Assembly: GCA_963510375.1 (NCBI GenBank) | Contig: CAUPES010000003.1 | Location: 1 to 64,000 of the forward strand | Reading direction: 5' to 3' | Origin: Fastidiosipila sp963510375 | GTDB taxonomy: Bacteria > Bacillota > Clostridia > Saccharofermentanales > Fastidiosipilaceae | Length of the DNA stretch: 64,000 nt | Part shown: piece by piece, positions 1-7,761 of the stretch | Layout: each line of letters begins with the position of its first letter | Position numbering within the stretch: the first letter of the stretch is position 1 | Position numbers and translations under genes: made by a program | Notes under the pieces: model-generated | Databases searched by the model: none | Told to the model about the DNA's origin: nothing | The model's input: only the letters and a program-made list of their open reading frames with translations

Positions 1-52
1 AGCGACATTTTCGCTGATTATTTAGGTGCGACATATTCGCTGATTTCTCACA
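1..52. mobile_element. Terminal repeats of an IS21-like insertion sequence (right tip only)
   Basis: A 17-bp motif (GCGACATTTTCGCTGAT, 2-18) recurs with one mismatch at 28-44, exactly 26 bp later, followed by TTCTCACA ending at about 52. Read on the minus strand this begins TGTGAG and carries two internal copies of the repeat, which is how IS21-family ends are organised. The rest of the element, including any transposase, would lie left of the window. A related pair of repeats with the same 26-bp offset occurs at 60436-60476. The family assignment is inferred from end structure only. Confidence 0.5.
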
Positions 53-68
53 AAAGAAAAATAAATAT

Positions 69-97
69 TTGCTTTTTACTACTTTTTTATATAAAAT
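69..97 (+). promoter_or_regulatory. Sigma-A-type promoter for the exported-protein cassette
   Basis: TTGCTT at 69-74 and TAAAAT at 92-97 are separated by 17 bp, with the first start codon 30 bp downstream. It lies just outside the IS tip that ends near 52, so the cassette has its own promoter rather than depending on the insertion sequence. Confidence 0.5.
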
Positions 98-127
98 TAA
101 GTTATTTTTCAAATAGGAAGATTTATT

Positions 128-568
128 ATGTTTAAAAAAATCATATCAATAAGTTTATCTATATTTCTTATTTTTACTCCACTTATTGTAAATGCAAAAC
201 CATTGAATTCGCAAAATAAATCTAGTTATTCAATAGAAAATCTAAATTATTCTTCAGATAAATTAATCACAATACAAAAAATAATAAGGTCAGAATATGG
301 TAGTGATGCTTATACTGATGAAGGAAATAATAATTTAAACCTATGGGCTTTCTATAATTACAAAACCAATGCATATGCTGCAACGGGTAGAAGCGGAACC
401 TATTATTTCCTTGGCAATAAAAATTTAAGACTTGTTAGAGACTACGGAGCTTCTATTGGAAGCTCTGCTCATGGAGGAAGCTATTGGAAATTGGAACAAA
501 GGCAAAATACTCCTCAATATGTTCGAATAGGAACATTTACTAAAGATGGTATAAGATTGAGGTCCTAA
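128..568 (+). CDS. Small exported protein of unknown function, possible secreted toxin
   Basis: This 146-residue protein has a clear Sec signal peptide: K3-K5, a hydrophobic core of about 15 residues and a likely cleavage after VNA (residue 23). The mature part is about 120 residues, rich in N, S, Y and G, without cysteines. Its C-terminus contains HGGSYWKLE and ends in a short basic VRIGTFTKDGIRLRS segment. That layout recalls C-terminal domains of bacterial polymorphic toxins, but I do not recognise a family. The start has an AGGAAG ribosome binding site. The next gene begins 2 bp after its stop, so the two are probably translationally coupled. Export is well supported; a toxin role is inference from shape and neighbours. 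Confidence 0.75.
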   Translation: MFKKIISISLSIFLIFTPLIVNAKPLNSQNKSSYSIENLNYSSDKLITIQKIIRSEYGSDAYTDEGNNNLNLWAFYNYKTNAYAATGRSGTYYFLGNKNLRLVRDYGASIGSSAHGGSYWKLEQRQNTPQYVRIGTFTKDGIRLRS

Positions 569-570
569 AA

Positions 571-1146
571 ATGTCTATTTTTAACTTTAAAGGTTTTCAA
601 CTAAATTTAGAAAATGGAACTGATTTACTTGTAAATAGTTCTGGTAATCAAGCTTTAATCTTTCAAAACACTAGCTCTTATGTTATTGATCATCGTTGGA
701 TTGGTACAATTGATTATTGTAACGAGAGTCAAGCCCTAAAGCTCAAGGATTATGAACAAGACAAACTTATCAAAATAAGTTCAGATAAAATAATAAGTTT
801 TTACGGAGAATCATTAAGTCATTACTCCAGCGCTCTGAATGCTTCTATGCCTTTCTGTTATAGTGACTTCACTGAAAATACTAACATTGATTCTTTATCA
901 CTTGATTTATTTGATACCGAAATTTATCATCCTGGGCTGACTATAAATAAGAAAAATAATTATTATGAATTTAGAGATAGTGCGGACCCTACACATTTGC
1001 ATGCCAAAGTTTTCCTAGATGAGGATGGTCTGCACTTGCTTTTGTTCTTAGCAAATTTAGAAATAAGTAAAGATAAAATATCCATTATAAAAGAACCTTG
1101 GGAAAAACAACTCTGGGAAATTTCTGATGTTTTCAGAGAATGGTAG
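571..1146 (+). CDS. Hypothetical cytoplasmic protein, candidate immunity or partner protein
   Basis: 191 residues with no signal peptide and no membrane segment, acidic overall and ending in a Trp-rich stretch (EPWEKQLWEISDVFREW). I do not recognise the family. It starts 2 bp after the exported protein's stop codon, so ribosomes finishing that gene can reinitiate here. A soluble acidic protein coupled to a small basic exported protein is the usual arrangement of an immunity gene. That reading is inference. An uncharacterised regulatory or structural partner is the alternative. Confidence 0.7.
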   Translation: MSIFNFKGFQLNLENGTDLLVNSSGNQALIFQNTSSYVIDHRWIGTIDYCNESQALKLKDYEQDKLIKISSDKIISFYGESLSHYSSALNASMPFCYSDFTENTNIDSLSLDLFDTEIYHPGLTINKKNNYYEFRDSADPTHLHAKVFLDEDGLHLLLFLANLEISKDKISIIKEPWEKQLWEISDVFREW

Positions 1147-1154
1147 TTTTAGAA

Positions 1155-1176
1155 TTTAGGAATAATTTAGGAATAA
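1155..1176 (+). repeat. Tandem 11-bp repeat carrying two ribosome binding sites
   Basis: TTTAGGAATAA occurs twice back to back (1155-1165 and 1166-1176), immediately upstream of the start codon at 1181. Each copy contains an AGGAAT Shine-Dalgarno-like core. Only the second copy is near the start (9 bp). It looks like a local slippage duplication. Confidence 0.7.
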
Positions 1177-1180
1177 AGAG

Positions 1181-1783
1181 ATGAATTATAAATACAAAAA
1201 TTTCAATATAAATATATTGTTTAATGATGATACTCTGAAATATGATTCTAAATTTAATGAAGATATTGAATTCATTGAATCTACTGAATCTTTAATTATT
1301 AAAGAGAAAGGATTAGATTATTTTTATTTAAAAATTGCCAGTTCTGAAAATAATCACTTACTTATTCACGCCAAAGTTAAACTAAAGATTAATATCAACA
1401 AAGATGAGTTAAATCTGATAATTTGGCGTGCTTCTAACCTTGAGGAAGAAAATTTAAGTCTGCTTGAAGCTGAAGATTATCTTGATCCTAACAATCTATT
1501 AATAGATTACTTCGATTCAAGTCAATGTTCAGAGAGAAAAGATTACTCTATATATAATAACGATTTCTCTTTACCAAGCATAGGAGATTTATACTTTTCT
1601 AACCTTTATTCGGCCTACTGTACTGTCGGGGATGAACTTTTAAGCGATCAGGGAATTTTCATTTTTGAACAAATTTCGGGAGTTACTTATATTAAAAATT
1701 TTTTTGAAAGTTGTTACCTATATTGCGATGGTAAAATCTTTTTAGACTTTAAATATCCACTAACTGCAACTGCAATTAAATAA
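1181..1783 (+). CDS. Hypothetical cytoplasmic protein, third gene of the exported-protein cassette
   Basis: 200 residues, no signal peptide or membrane segment, very rich in Asp, Glu, Asn, Ile and Leu. I do not recognise a domain and see no convincing similarity to the 191-residue protein before it. It sits 34 bp after that gene on the same strand and ends at a bidirectional terminator, so the three genes form one transcription unit. It could be a second immunity protein or an orphan partner of a related toxin; nothing in the sequence decides this. Confidence 0.65.
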   Translation: MNYKYKNFNINILFNDDTLKYDSKFNEDIEFIESTESLIIKEKGLDYFYLKIASSENNHLLIHAKVKLKININKDELNLIIWRASNLEEENLSLLEAEDYLDPNNLLIDYFDSSQCSERKDYSIYNNDFSLPSIGDLYFSNLYSAYCTVGDELLSDQGIFIFEQISGVTYIKNFFESCYLYCDGKIFLDFKYPLTATAIK

Positions 1784-1817
1784 AAGCTTCTTTAGTACCA
1801 TCAAGTAAAGAAGCTTT
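1783..1817. terminator. Bidirectional intrinsic terminator
   Basis: A perfect 12-bp stem (AAAGCTTCTTTA / TAAAGAAGCTTT) with an 11-nt loop lies between the convergent cassette and MATE genes. The A- and T-rich stem ends can serve as the U-tract in either direction. Confidence 0.75.
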
Positions 1818-1836
1818 ATACTCATCTCATATTGAT

Positions 1837-3678
1837 TTACTTTTGCGGATAAATATCCGGATTCTGATCATCATTTTCATTAACAGGGTATGTCGATCCC
1901 TCATCTGGATATATGTTTTCCGAATCAGTTTCTGATTGTTTCTCAACAATATCTGTATTTTCTAGAGACAGATCTAGTTTTAAATGAAGTTCTTCATTTT
2001 TTACATTTGCAAACTCTAGAACATCATCTTTCTCATTATCAGGAGTTTTTTCAATAACTTCCACTGAGTCAACTACTACTTCACTATCATCTATTTCATC
2101 ACTAACTTCCTCATTGATTTCTTCACTTACTTCAACCTGATCTTCTACTTCTGTAGACTGCTCTTCAGCTGACTCATCTACTACAGGAAACTCATTCACA
2201 ACTTCTGTTTCAATTTCTGCCGAAGCTTCAATACCATCAACATCAGCATCTTCGTCACTGCTCAAATCAGCTGACATTTCTTTCACAACATCGTTATCCA
2301 AATCGTCTGCAATATCTTCTGCTAAATTCTTTGGCAGCCATTTTCCTCTCAAGAAATATATTAAGAGCATAGTTGTCTGGAATATCCATGATACTGGGTA
2401 AGCTAAAATAATAGCCTGGAAACTTGGATTGATCTTTTGAATTCCAAAGACCCACATTTGACGTATTCCGAACATATTTATTAATGAAGATATCATTGGG
2501 AATAAAGATTTACCTGCACCTCTGATTGCACCAGACAATACATCACCTATAGCAAATATCCAGTATGCAAAACTATCCATAGCTATAGCGAATTTACCAT
2601 ATTCCATATTTTCTGGAGCTAAGTTAAATACATCTAAAAATTCTTTTCTAAATACACCCATTATAATTCCGACAAAGATAGCAACTATAACACCCAACAT
2701 TATAGAAACTTTAATACCTTTACGAACACGATGGTATTTCTTGGCGCCTAAGTTTTGCCCAACAAAAGTAGTTGCTGCCACACTAAATGAGTTAATTGAC
2801 ATATAGTAAAATCCATCTAGGCGGTTAAAGGCAGCATATGCTTGCACTACACCATCACCAAATTTATTGATTTGAGACTGGATCAAAGCATTAGATGAAG
2901 AAATTATTGCAGATTGAAAACCTGCTGGTACACCAATCTTAATGATCATCATTGATTCTTCTTTGTATGGTCTAATTTCTTTTAAATATAATCTATAAGC
3001 GCCGTTAGCATTAACCAATGTAACAATAGTCAATATTGCTGCAACCAATTGGGAAATAATTGTTGCCAGAGCTGCACCCAAAACATTCCAGTCAAACAAA
3101 GCTACAAATACATAATCCAAAATTATATTTGTAACTGCAGCTGCGATTAAGAAATAAAATGGTCTCCTAGAATCACCTATAGCCCTAAGTACCGCAGAAC
3201 CCATATTATATAAACTCATAGGTAACATTCCCACAAAAATCCACATCATATAAGTACTAGCTTCATCAATAAGGTTAGGTGGACAGTTCATTATCTCCAA
3301 TAAAGGTCTAGAAAAAATCAAACCTATAACAGTCAAGAAAAAACCTGAAATTAATCCCCAGAATATAGTAGAGTGAACAACTTTATAAATTCTTCTATTG
3401 TCACTAGCACCATAAGCTTGAGCCAGAGCAACTGAAGAACCTGTAGAAATACCAACAAATAATCCTAGCAAAACATTAGTTAATGATGTTGTTGTACCTA
3501 CTGCCCCTAAAGCAGTTCTACTACCATAAGTTCCCAAGATAATCATATCTACAGTTCCATACAGTTGTTGTAAGAAATTCGAGAGCAATATTGGTAAAGT
3601 AAATAACAATATTTTCTTCCAAATTACACCTGAGGTTGTATCTATATTATTCATTCTTTTTAGAGACTTAACTGCCAT
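1837..3678 (-). CDS. MATE-family efflux transporter with a long acidic C-terminal tail
   Basis: A multidrug and toxic-compound extrusion transporter, expected to export cationic compounds using a Na+ or H+ gradient. Residues 1-450 form the usual twelve-helix MATE core (ILLFTPILLSNFLQQLYGTVD near the N-terminus, GAVLRAIGDSRRP-type loop in the first half). Family members usually stop near 450 residues. This one continues to 613 with about 160 residues of low-complexity, Asp/Glu-rich sequence predicted to be cytoplasmic and disordered, ending in two short IYP/TYP-containing motifs. The reading frame is intact, so the tail is real coding sequence. An AAGGTG site precedes the ATG. Substrate is not predictable. 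Confidence 0.88.
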   Translation of the reverse strand: MAVKSLKRMNNIDTTSGVIWKKILLFTLPILLSNFLQQLYGTVDMIILGTYGSRTALGAVGTTTSLTNVLLGLFVGISTGSSVALAQAYGASDNRRIYKVVHSTIFWGLISGFFLTVIGLIFSRPLLEIMNCPPNLIDEASTYMMWIFVGMLPMSLYNMGSAVLRAIGDSRRPFYFLIAAAVTNIILDYVFVALFDWNVLGAALATIISQLVAAILTIVTLVNANGAYRLYLKEIRPYKEESMMIIKIGVPAGFQSAIISSSNALIQSQINKFGDGVVQAYAAFNRLDGFYYMSINSFSVAATTFVGQNLGAKKYHRVRKGIKVSIMLGVIVAIFVGIIMGVFRKEFLDVFNLAPENMEYGKFAIAMDSFAYWIFAIGDVLSGAIRGAGKSLFPMISSLINMFGIRQMWVFGIQKINPSFQAIILAYPVSWIFQTTMLLIYFLRGKWLPKNLAEDIADDLDNDVVKEMSADLSSDEDADVDGIEASAEIETEVVNEFPVVDESAEEQSTEVEDQVEVSEEINEEVSDEIDDSEVVVDSVEVIEKTPDNEKDDVLEFANVKNEELHLKLDLSLENTDIVEKQSETDSENIYPDEGSTYPVNENDDQNPDIYPQK

Positions 3679-3793
3679 CTTTCACCTTTATCTATGCTAT
3701 ATTCTCAAAACTAGAAATTTATCCATTCTAGTATCCAATCAACTCTAAATTTAATCAAGTAAAACAAAACACACTTACATCTAATTTTAAATG

Positions 3794-3825
3794 AAAAAAG
3801 AATGGCAACACAAATGCTGCCATTC
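3794..3825 (-). terminator. Intrinsic terminator of the nucleoside operon
   Basis: On the minus strand GAATGGCA and TGCCATTC form an 8-bp stem (3800-3825), followed by a run of six T (3794-3799). It sits just after the DcuC-family permease and before the MATE gene. Confidence 0.75.
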
Positions 3826-3891
3826 AGTTTTAATTTAATTGCGATTCTTTATTATAACCTTCTAATAAAATTTATCAATCTTAAGGTCGTA

Positions 3892-5271
3892 TTATAAGTA
3901 GAAGATTACTGACAGAACTAGGACAGTTACTACACCAGCTAGCATAGGCACTGCAGTTCTCTTGACTATATCAATTGGTTCTTCTTTTGTAGATCCCGCT
4001 ACAATATTAACTACAGCTGAAACAGGTGACATTGCTCTGAGAATGTTTCCTGTCAAACCTACTGTCAATGTCAATAGTAATGGTGAAATACTTGCTGCAG
4101 CAGCCAGAGGTGCATATAGAGGGATCATAGCAAATGTTAAAGCTGTTCCACTACCACTTAGCAATACAATTAGTGCTGTCAGACCTACTAAGATGAGTGG
4201 TAAGACTATACCTGATGCATTAGCAGTTGTCATCGCTGTTTGTAATGAATTTATTAGTCCAATAGCTTTTAAGCCATTAACAAATGTTGTAGCTGCTACT
4301 AATAATGCAACTGTTCCCATAGCATTACCCATACCTTTAAAGAATGAGTCTGTTTCTTCCAATACTGTTTTACCATTTCTACGTCTAAATAATTCACAAA
4401 TCAATGCAATTATAAATGACATTACAGAAACAACTTCAACGGATAGATTCAAGTTAGATTTTGTAAATTGATTAATTGCGAATGTACATAATAGAATCAA
4501 TATTGGCAATAAAGGTAAGATTGCATAGACAGCCTTGAATAAAGCTCCGCCTTCTATTTCTTTAACTTCATTGCTTTCAGCTAAACCTTTACCATTAATT
4601 AAACCGTCTTTTTTGTCCATGTACTTTTGCCAGAAGAAGTGCACAATTGCCATTACCAAAATTGCTGGTATAGAAACTCTGGCATGGTGTTGGAATACGT
4701 AATCTGTAACGCTCATATTCAAAGCTTCTGCAATGGCAACGTTGTCTGAACCCAATGGTGTTGGCATTACTGTAGCTGTTGTAGCTATAACACCAGCAGC
4801 TGTTAAGTTACTCATTCCTGAAGCTTTTAGAACTGGGTATAAAGTTGCTAGCAAAATAATAGCTAAGTTTGAGGCACTAGGAATTACTAGTGACAACAAT
4901 TGACCTAATAAAAATACTATAGGCACCAAAACATATGGTGATTTAATATTTCTGAGTGGCTTAGTAAGAACTGAGACTGTAACTTCATTCGCCCCAATTT
5001 TACTCATATAAGCAGTATATCCACCTAAAATTAGGATAATAAAACCTGCTCGACCTAATTGACCTTTGAACGCATCAATTATAGATACTATCGGATCTAT
5101 AACCACGTTGTGAGATCCTTCAACTACTTCCACACCGTTCAAAATTGCAATTACCATTAAAACTATACCTACACCAAATAAGGTAATTTTAACGTCTGCT
5201 TTCTTGATTAGCATGTATATGACCAAAGCGACAGCTAAAATAGCCACGCTATACATCAATATTGGGTTCAT
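3892..5271 (-). CDS. DcuC-family (C4-dicarboxylate-type) inner-membrane permease
   Basis: 459 residues, hydrophobic throughout, with about 12 predicted membrane helices. The conserved signatures of the DcuC/ion-transporter superfamily are visible: PSASNLAIILLATLYP in the first half with TATVMPTPLGSDN after it, and GSGTALTFAMIPLYAP near the end. DcuC itself exports succinate or exchanges dicarboxylates. Here the gene is last in an operon with a nucleoside hydrolase and ribokinase under a LacI-type operator. It may therefore carry a nucleoside, ribose or a product of their fermentation. The family call is firm; the substrate is inference. Confidence 0.8.
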   Translation of the reverse strand: MNPILMYSVAILAVALVIYMLIKKADVKITLFGVGIVLMVIAILNGVEVVEGSHNVVIDPIVSIIDAFKGQLGRAGFIILILGGYTAYMSKIGANEVTVSVLTKPLRNIKSPYVLVPIVFLLGQLLSLVIPSASNLAIILLATLYPVLKASGMSNLTAAGVIATTATVMPTPLGSDNVAIAEALNMSVTDYVFQHHARVSIPAILVMAIVHFFWQKYMDKKDGLINGKGLAESNEVKEIEGGALFKAVYAILPLLPILILLCTFAINQFTKSNLNLSVEVVSVMSFIIALICELFRRRNGKTVLEETDSFFKGMGNAMGTVALLVAATTFVNGLKAIGLINSLQTAMTTANASGIVLPLILVGLTALIVLLSGSGTALTFAMIPLYAPLAAAASISPLLLTLTVGLTGNILRAMSPVSAVVNIVAGSTKEEPIDIVKRTAVPMLAGVVTVLVLSVIFYL

Positions 5272-5304
5272 AAATGTTAATCCTCCTAATACATTTATTT
5301 ACAT

Positions 5305-6231
5305 CTATTTACATTTACTGATTCTCTCTAAGAACCAATCTTTGAACTTACTTTCATCAATATCCAAGGTAACTGTAGCTTCTGTATCTACATCTAGATA
5401 ATTCCTTAGATCTACTAAAAATGCTCCTGCTGTATACTCACCTTTAGTCTCAACTGCAACTCTAGTTGTTACGGTCTCAAACATCTCTGGTGCTAACAAA
5501 TAAGCAATCGCACATGAATCATACATCTTCAAACCTGTCTTGAAGCTGCCACCTCTATATTTAGAGAATAGAGCATAGAACATTTCACCGATTTCATGCA
5601 TTTCTTTAATTTTGGCTGAATCTTCTGGGTATACTAATGCTTTTAATCCAGGTTCAAGAGTTGCAACTGTAACTTTTAATCCACTATTAAACAAAATGCT
5701 TGCAGCTTCTGGATCTACATGAAAGTTAAACTCAGCATATACACCTGAGTTGCCTCTACCTACAGCTCCTCCCATGATTATTACTTCTTCAATTCTATCT
5801 AATAACTCAGGATATACATTGACAAAGTTAGCGATATTCGTGAGAGGTCCTAAGCCTATTAAAGTTATTTTCTCATCTGATTCTACAATTACATCTCGCA
5901 TAGCCTCGATAGCTGTTTTATCCAGCAATATTGATGTATCTGGCTCTGGGAATTCAAATCCATCCATACCAGTTTCTCCATGTATACCACTCGCATCAAT
6001 TATTGGTCTCATAAGGGGTTTATGTGCACCTTTTGCAACTGGTACATTTTTCTTATACAAGGACAAAAGCTTAATAGCATTCATGGTTACTTTTTCTAAA
6101 CTTACATTACCTGCAACTGTTGTTATTAATTTAACATCTAATTCTTCAGCAAACAAAGCAATTGCTAATGCTACTGCGTCATCTATACCTGGATCAGTAT
6201 CGATTATTATTGGTCTTTTCATTTTACTCAT
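5305..6231 (-). CDS. Nucleoside hydrolase (inosine-uridine preferring type)
   Basis: 308 residues, the usual length. It hydrolyses the N-glycosidic bond of ribonucleosides to ribose and free base in the cytoplasm. The Ca2+-binding signature DTDPGIDD is at residues 11-18, followed by the family's conserved FNFHVDPEAA region (about residue 168) and a DSCAIAYLL motif near residue 240. A strong AAGGAG site precedes the first ATG. The ribokinase gene is 22 bp upstream, so ribose released here is phosphorylated by its neighbour. Purine or pyrimidine preference cannot be told. Confidence 0.9.
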   Translation of the reverse strand: MSKMKRPIIIDTDPGIDDAVALAIALFAEELDVKLITTVAGNVSLEKVTMNAIKLLSLYKKNVPVAKGAHKPLMRPIIDASGIHGETGMDGFEFPEPDTSILLDKTAIEAMRDVIVESDEKITLIGLGPLTNIANFVNVYPELLDRIEEVIIMGGAVGRGNSGVYAEFNFHVDPEAASILFNSGLKVTVATLEPGLKALVYPEDSAKIKEMHEIGEMFYALFSKYRGGSFKTGLKMYDSCAIAYLLAPEMFETVTTRVAVETKGEYTAGAFLVDLRNYLDVDTEATVTLDIDESKFKDWFLERISKCK

Positions 6232-6253
6232 TTAAGTTCTCCTTTCACCTTTT

Positions 6254-7186
6254 TTACTTAAATTTTTCTAACTCATTTTTTAATTCTGTATATGTATTAA
6301 ATCTTCTTAAACCTGATCTTGCTCCTCTATTTGTACAGTTAAAGGCTGCAAAAGCATTTGCAAATTTCAGACTTTCTTCAATTGAATTATTTTTCACAAG
6401 TGAACTTATAAAAGCTCCAATAAAAGCGTCTCCCGCGCCAGTAGTGTCCACTACCTTTACTTGTTCTCCTGGAACTTCTACTATTTGTTCTTCATCAATA
6501 TACAGACAACCATTGGATCCTAGAGTAAATAATAATGCTCTAACACCTTTTGCAGTAAGAATTTCTTTTGCTTCAATGCAAGTAACCAAATCTTCGGGAT
6601 AAACTCCACTCAGAATCTCCGTTTCAGACTGATTTAAAATCAAACAATCAATATTATTTAACATATCATCTGGAATTTCGTGAGCTGGGGCAGGGTTGAT
6701 TATCGTATACATTCCCTTTTGTTTCGCTATTTCTAATGCTTCTCTTACTAGATTAAAATCAACTTCAAACTGAGCTAAAAATACATCTCCTTCATCAGCT
6801 TCATTTAGAGCTGAGTGGACCTGATCTATATCTATAGTCATATTTGCGCCAGAATCAACAATAATTACATTATCATTTTCTACCTGTGTGATAACGGCCG
6901 TACCTGTACTCACCTCTGATTTTCTTTGAATAAAATGAGTATCAATTGAGAAATTATTTTCGAGGTCATCCAAAGCAAGATCTGCAAAATCATCATTACC
7001 TACACTACCAATAAAAATTGTCTCAGTTCCTAATAAGCCGCAACTTGCTGCTTGATTCGCACCTTTACCACCCATCGAAATTCTAAAATTACTACCTAAG
7101 ATGGTTTCACCTTTTCCAGGCAAACGTGGGCTATTTATCATTAAATCTACATTAATACTTCCTAGAACAAAAACTTTTTTACTCAA
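6254..7186 (-). CDS. rbsK: Ribokinase
   Basis: 310 residues of the PfkB carbohydrate kinase family; converts D-ribose to ribose 5-phosphate with ATP. The N-terminal GSINVDLMINSPRLPGKGETI and GGKGANQA motifs are typical of ribokinases (substrate binding), and the C-terminal DTTGAGDAFIGAF carries the anion hole and catalytic Asp. It overlaps the 3' end of the GNAT gene by 8 bp and precedes the nucleoside hydrolase, giving a complete nucleoside-to-ribose-5-phosphate route. Confidence 0.93.
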   Translation of the reverse strand: MSKKVFVLGSINVDLMINSPRLPGKGETILGSNFRISMGGKGANQAASCGLLGTETIFIGSVGNDDFADLALDDLENNFSIDTHFIQRKSEVSTGTAVITQVENDNVIIVDSGANMTIDIDQVHSALNEADEGDVFLAQFEVDFNLVREALEIAKQKGMYTIINPAPAHEIPDDMLNNIDCLILNQSETEILSGVYPEDLVTCIEAKEILTAKGVRALLFTLGSNGCLYIDEEQIVEVPGEQVKVVDTTGAGDAFIGAFISSLVKNNSIEESLKFANAFAAFNCTNRGARSGLRRFNTYTELKNELEKFK

Positions 7187-7589
7187 TATACATCACCATC
7201 CCACTACCAAAATTTGCATTTGGTCTCTCTATGAAACCAAATTTTTTATAAAAATCTTCTTTTCCTGGAGTAGACATTAAGCCAACATACGCTTCTGGAC
7301 AGGCAACGCTACGAATATAATTCATTATTTCATTCATTATGATATTGCCATAACCTTTACCTCTATATTTATCAGAGACCATTACATCCTTGAGAAAGAA
7401 AACTATTCTGTCATCTCCTATGACCCTACCCATACCGATAGCTTCATTATTTTCATACAAGACCACATCGAATATGTCTCCTTTTAGAGCCATGTTTACA
7501 TCCGTAGGCTCGTACATTTTGAAACCACATTCTGCATGTAATTTAAGATAGATTTCAGAATTTAAAGTATTCTTTTTTACTTCTAACAT
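7179..7589 (-). CDS. GNAT-family N-acetyltransferase, first gene of the nucleoside operon
   Basis: 136 residues with the GNAT acetyl-CoA binding motif A (VSDKYRGKGYGNIIMNEI, about residues 92-109). It is the first gene after the operator-controlled promoter and overlaps ribokinase by 8 bp. A weak AAAGG site lies 11 bp before the ATG. The acetylated substrate is unknown; a link to nucleoside metabolism is suggested only by position. Confidence 0.8.
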   Translation of the reverse strand: MLEVKKNTLNSEIYLKLHAECGFKMYEPTDVNMALKGDIFDVVLYENNEAIGMGRVIGDDRIVFFLKDVMVSDKYRGKGYGNIIMNEIMNYIRSVACPEAYVGLMSTPGKEDFYKKFGFIERPNANFGSGMVMYIE

Positions 7590-7602
7590 ATGTATGTAGA
7601 CC

Positions 7603-7626
7603 TTTTGCTAAACCGTTTTACCAAAA
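7603..7626 (-). promoter_or_regulatory. LacI-family operator palindrome
   Basis: On the minus strand, TTTTGGTAAAACGGTTTAGC followed by AAAA is a 24-bp near-perfect inverted repeat centred on CG, the form bound by LacI/RbsR-type repressors. It lies 10 bp downstream of the -10 box, covering the transcription start region. The LacI gene at 7762-8748 is immediately upstream, which makes it the obvious candidate repressor. Confidence 0.75.
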
Positions 7627-7636
7627 ATATACATCA

Positions 7637-7665
7637 AGTTTACCTTTAAGAATTTCTCTTGTCAA
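7637..7665 (-). promoter_or_regulatory. Promoter of the nucleoside operon
   Basis: On the minus strand a consensus -35 TTGACA (7660-7665) and a -10 TAAACT (7637-7642) are separated by exactly 17 bp. It is one of the strongest promoter matches in the window and leads directly into the operator and the GNAT-rbsK-hydrolase-permease operon. Confidence 0.8.
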
Positions 7666-7761
7666 TACTAACAATCTGTAATAAATATAGAAACTATAAT
7701 TTGTTCAACACGCATATAGGAATTTGTTGTATTTCTTAGCTCAGAAAATATTTTTAATGCA

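Noticed and set aside
1837..2340. MATE tail as a separate downstream gene
   Set aside because: The frame continues without a stop from the membrane domain and no start signal precedes the acidic segment.
3962..4471. Plus-strand open frame of 169 codons opposite the DcuC-family permease
   Set aside because: The minus strand carries the conserved permease; the opposite frame is a shadow with no recognisable domain.
5750..6235. Plus-strand open frame of 161 codons opposite the nucleoside hydrolase
   Set aside because: Antisense to DTDPGIDD and other conserved motifs; no start signal or family resemblance.
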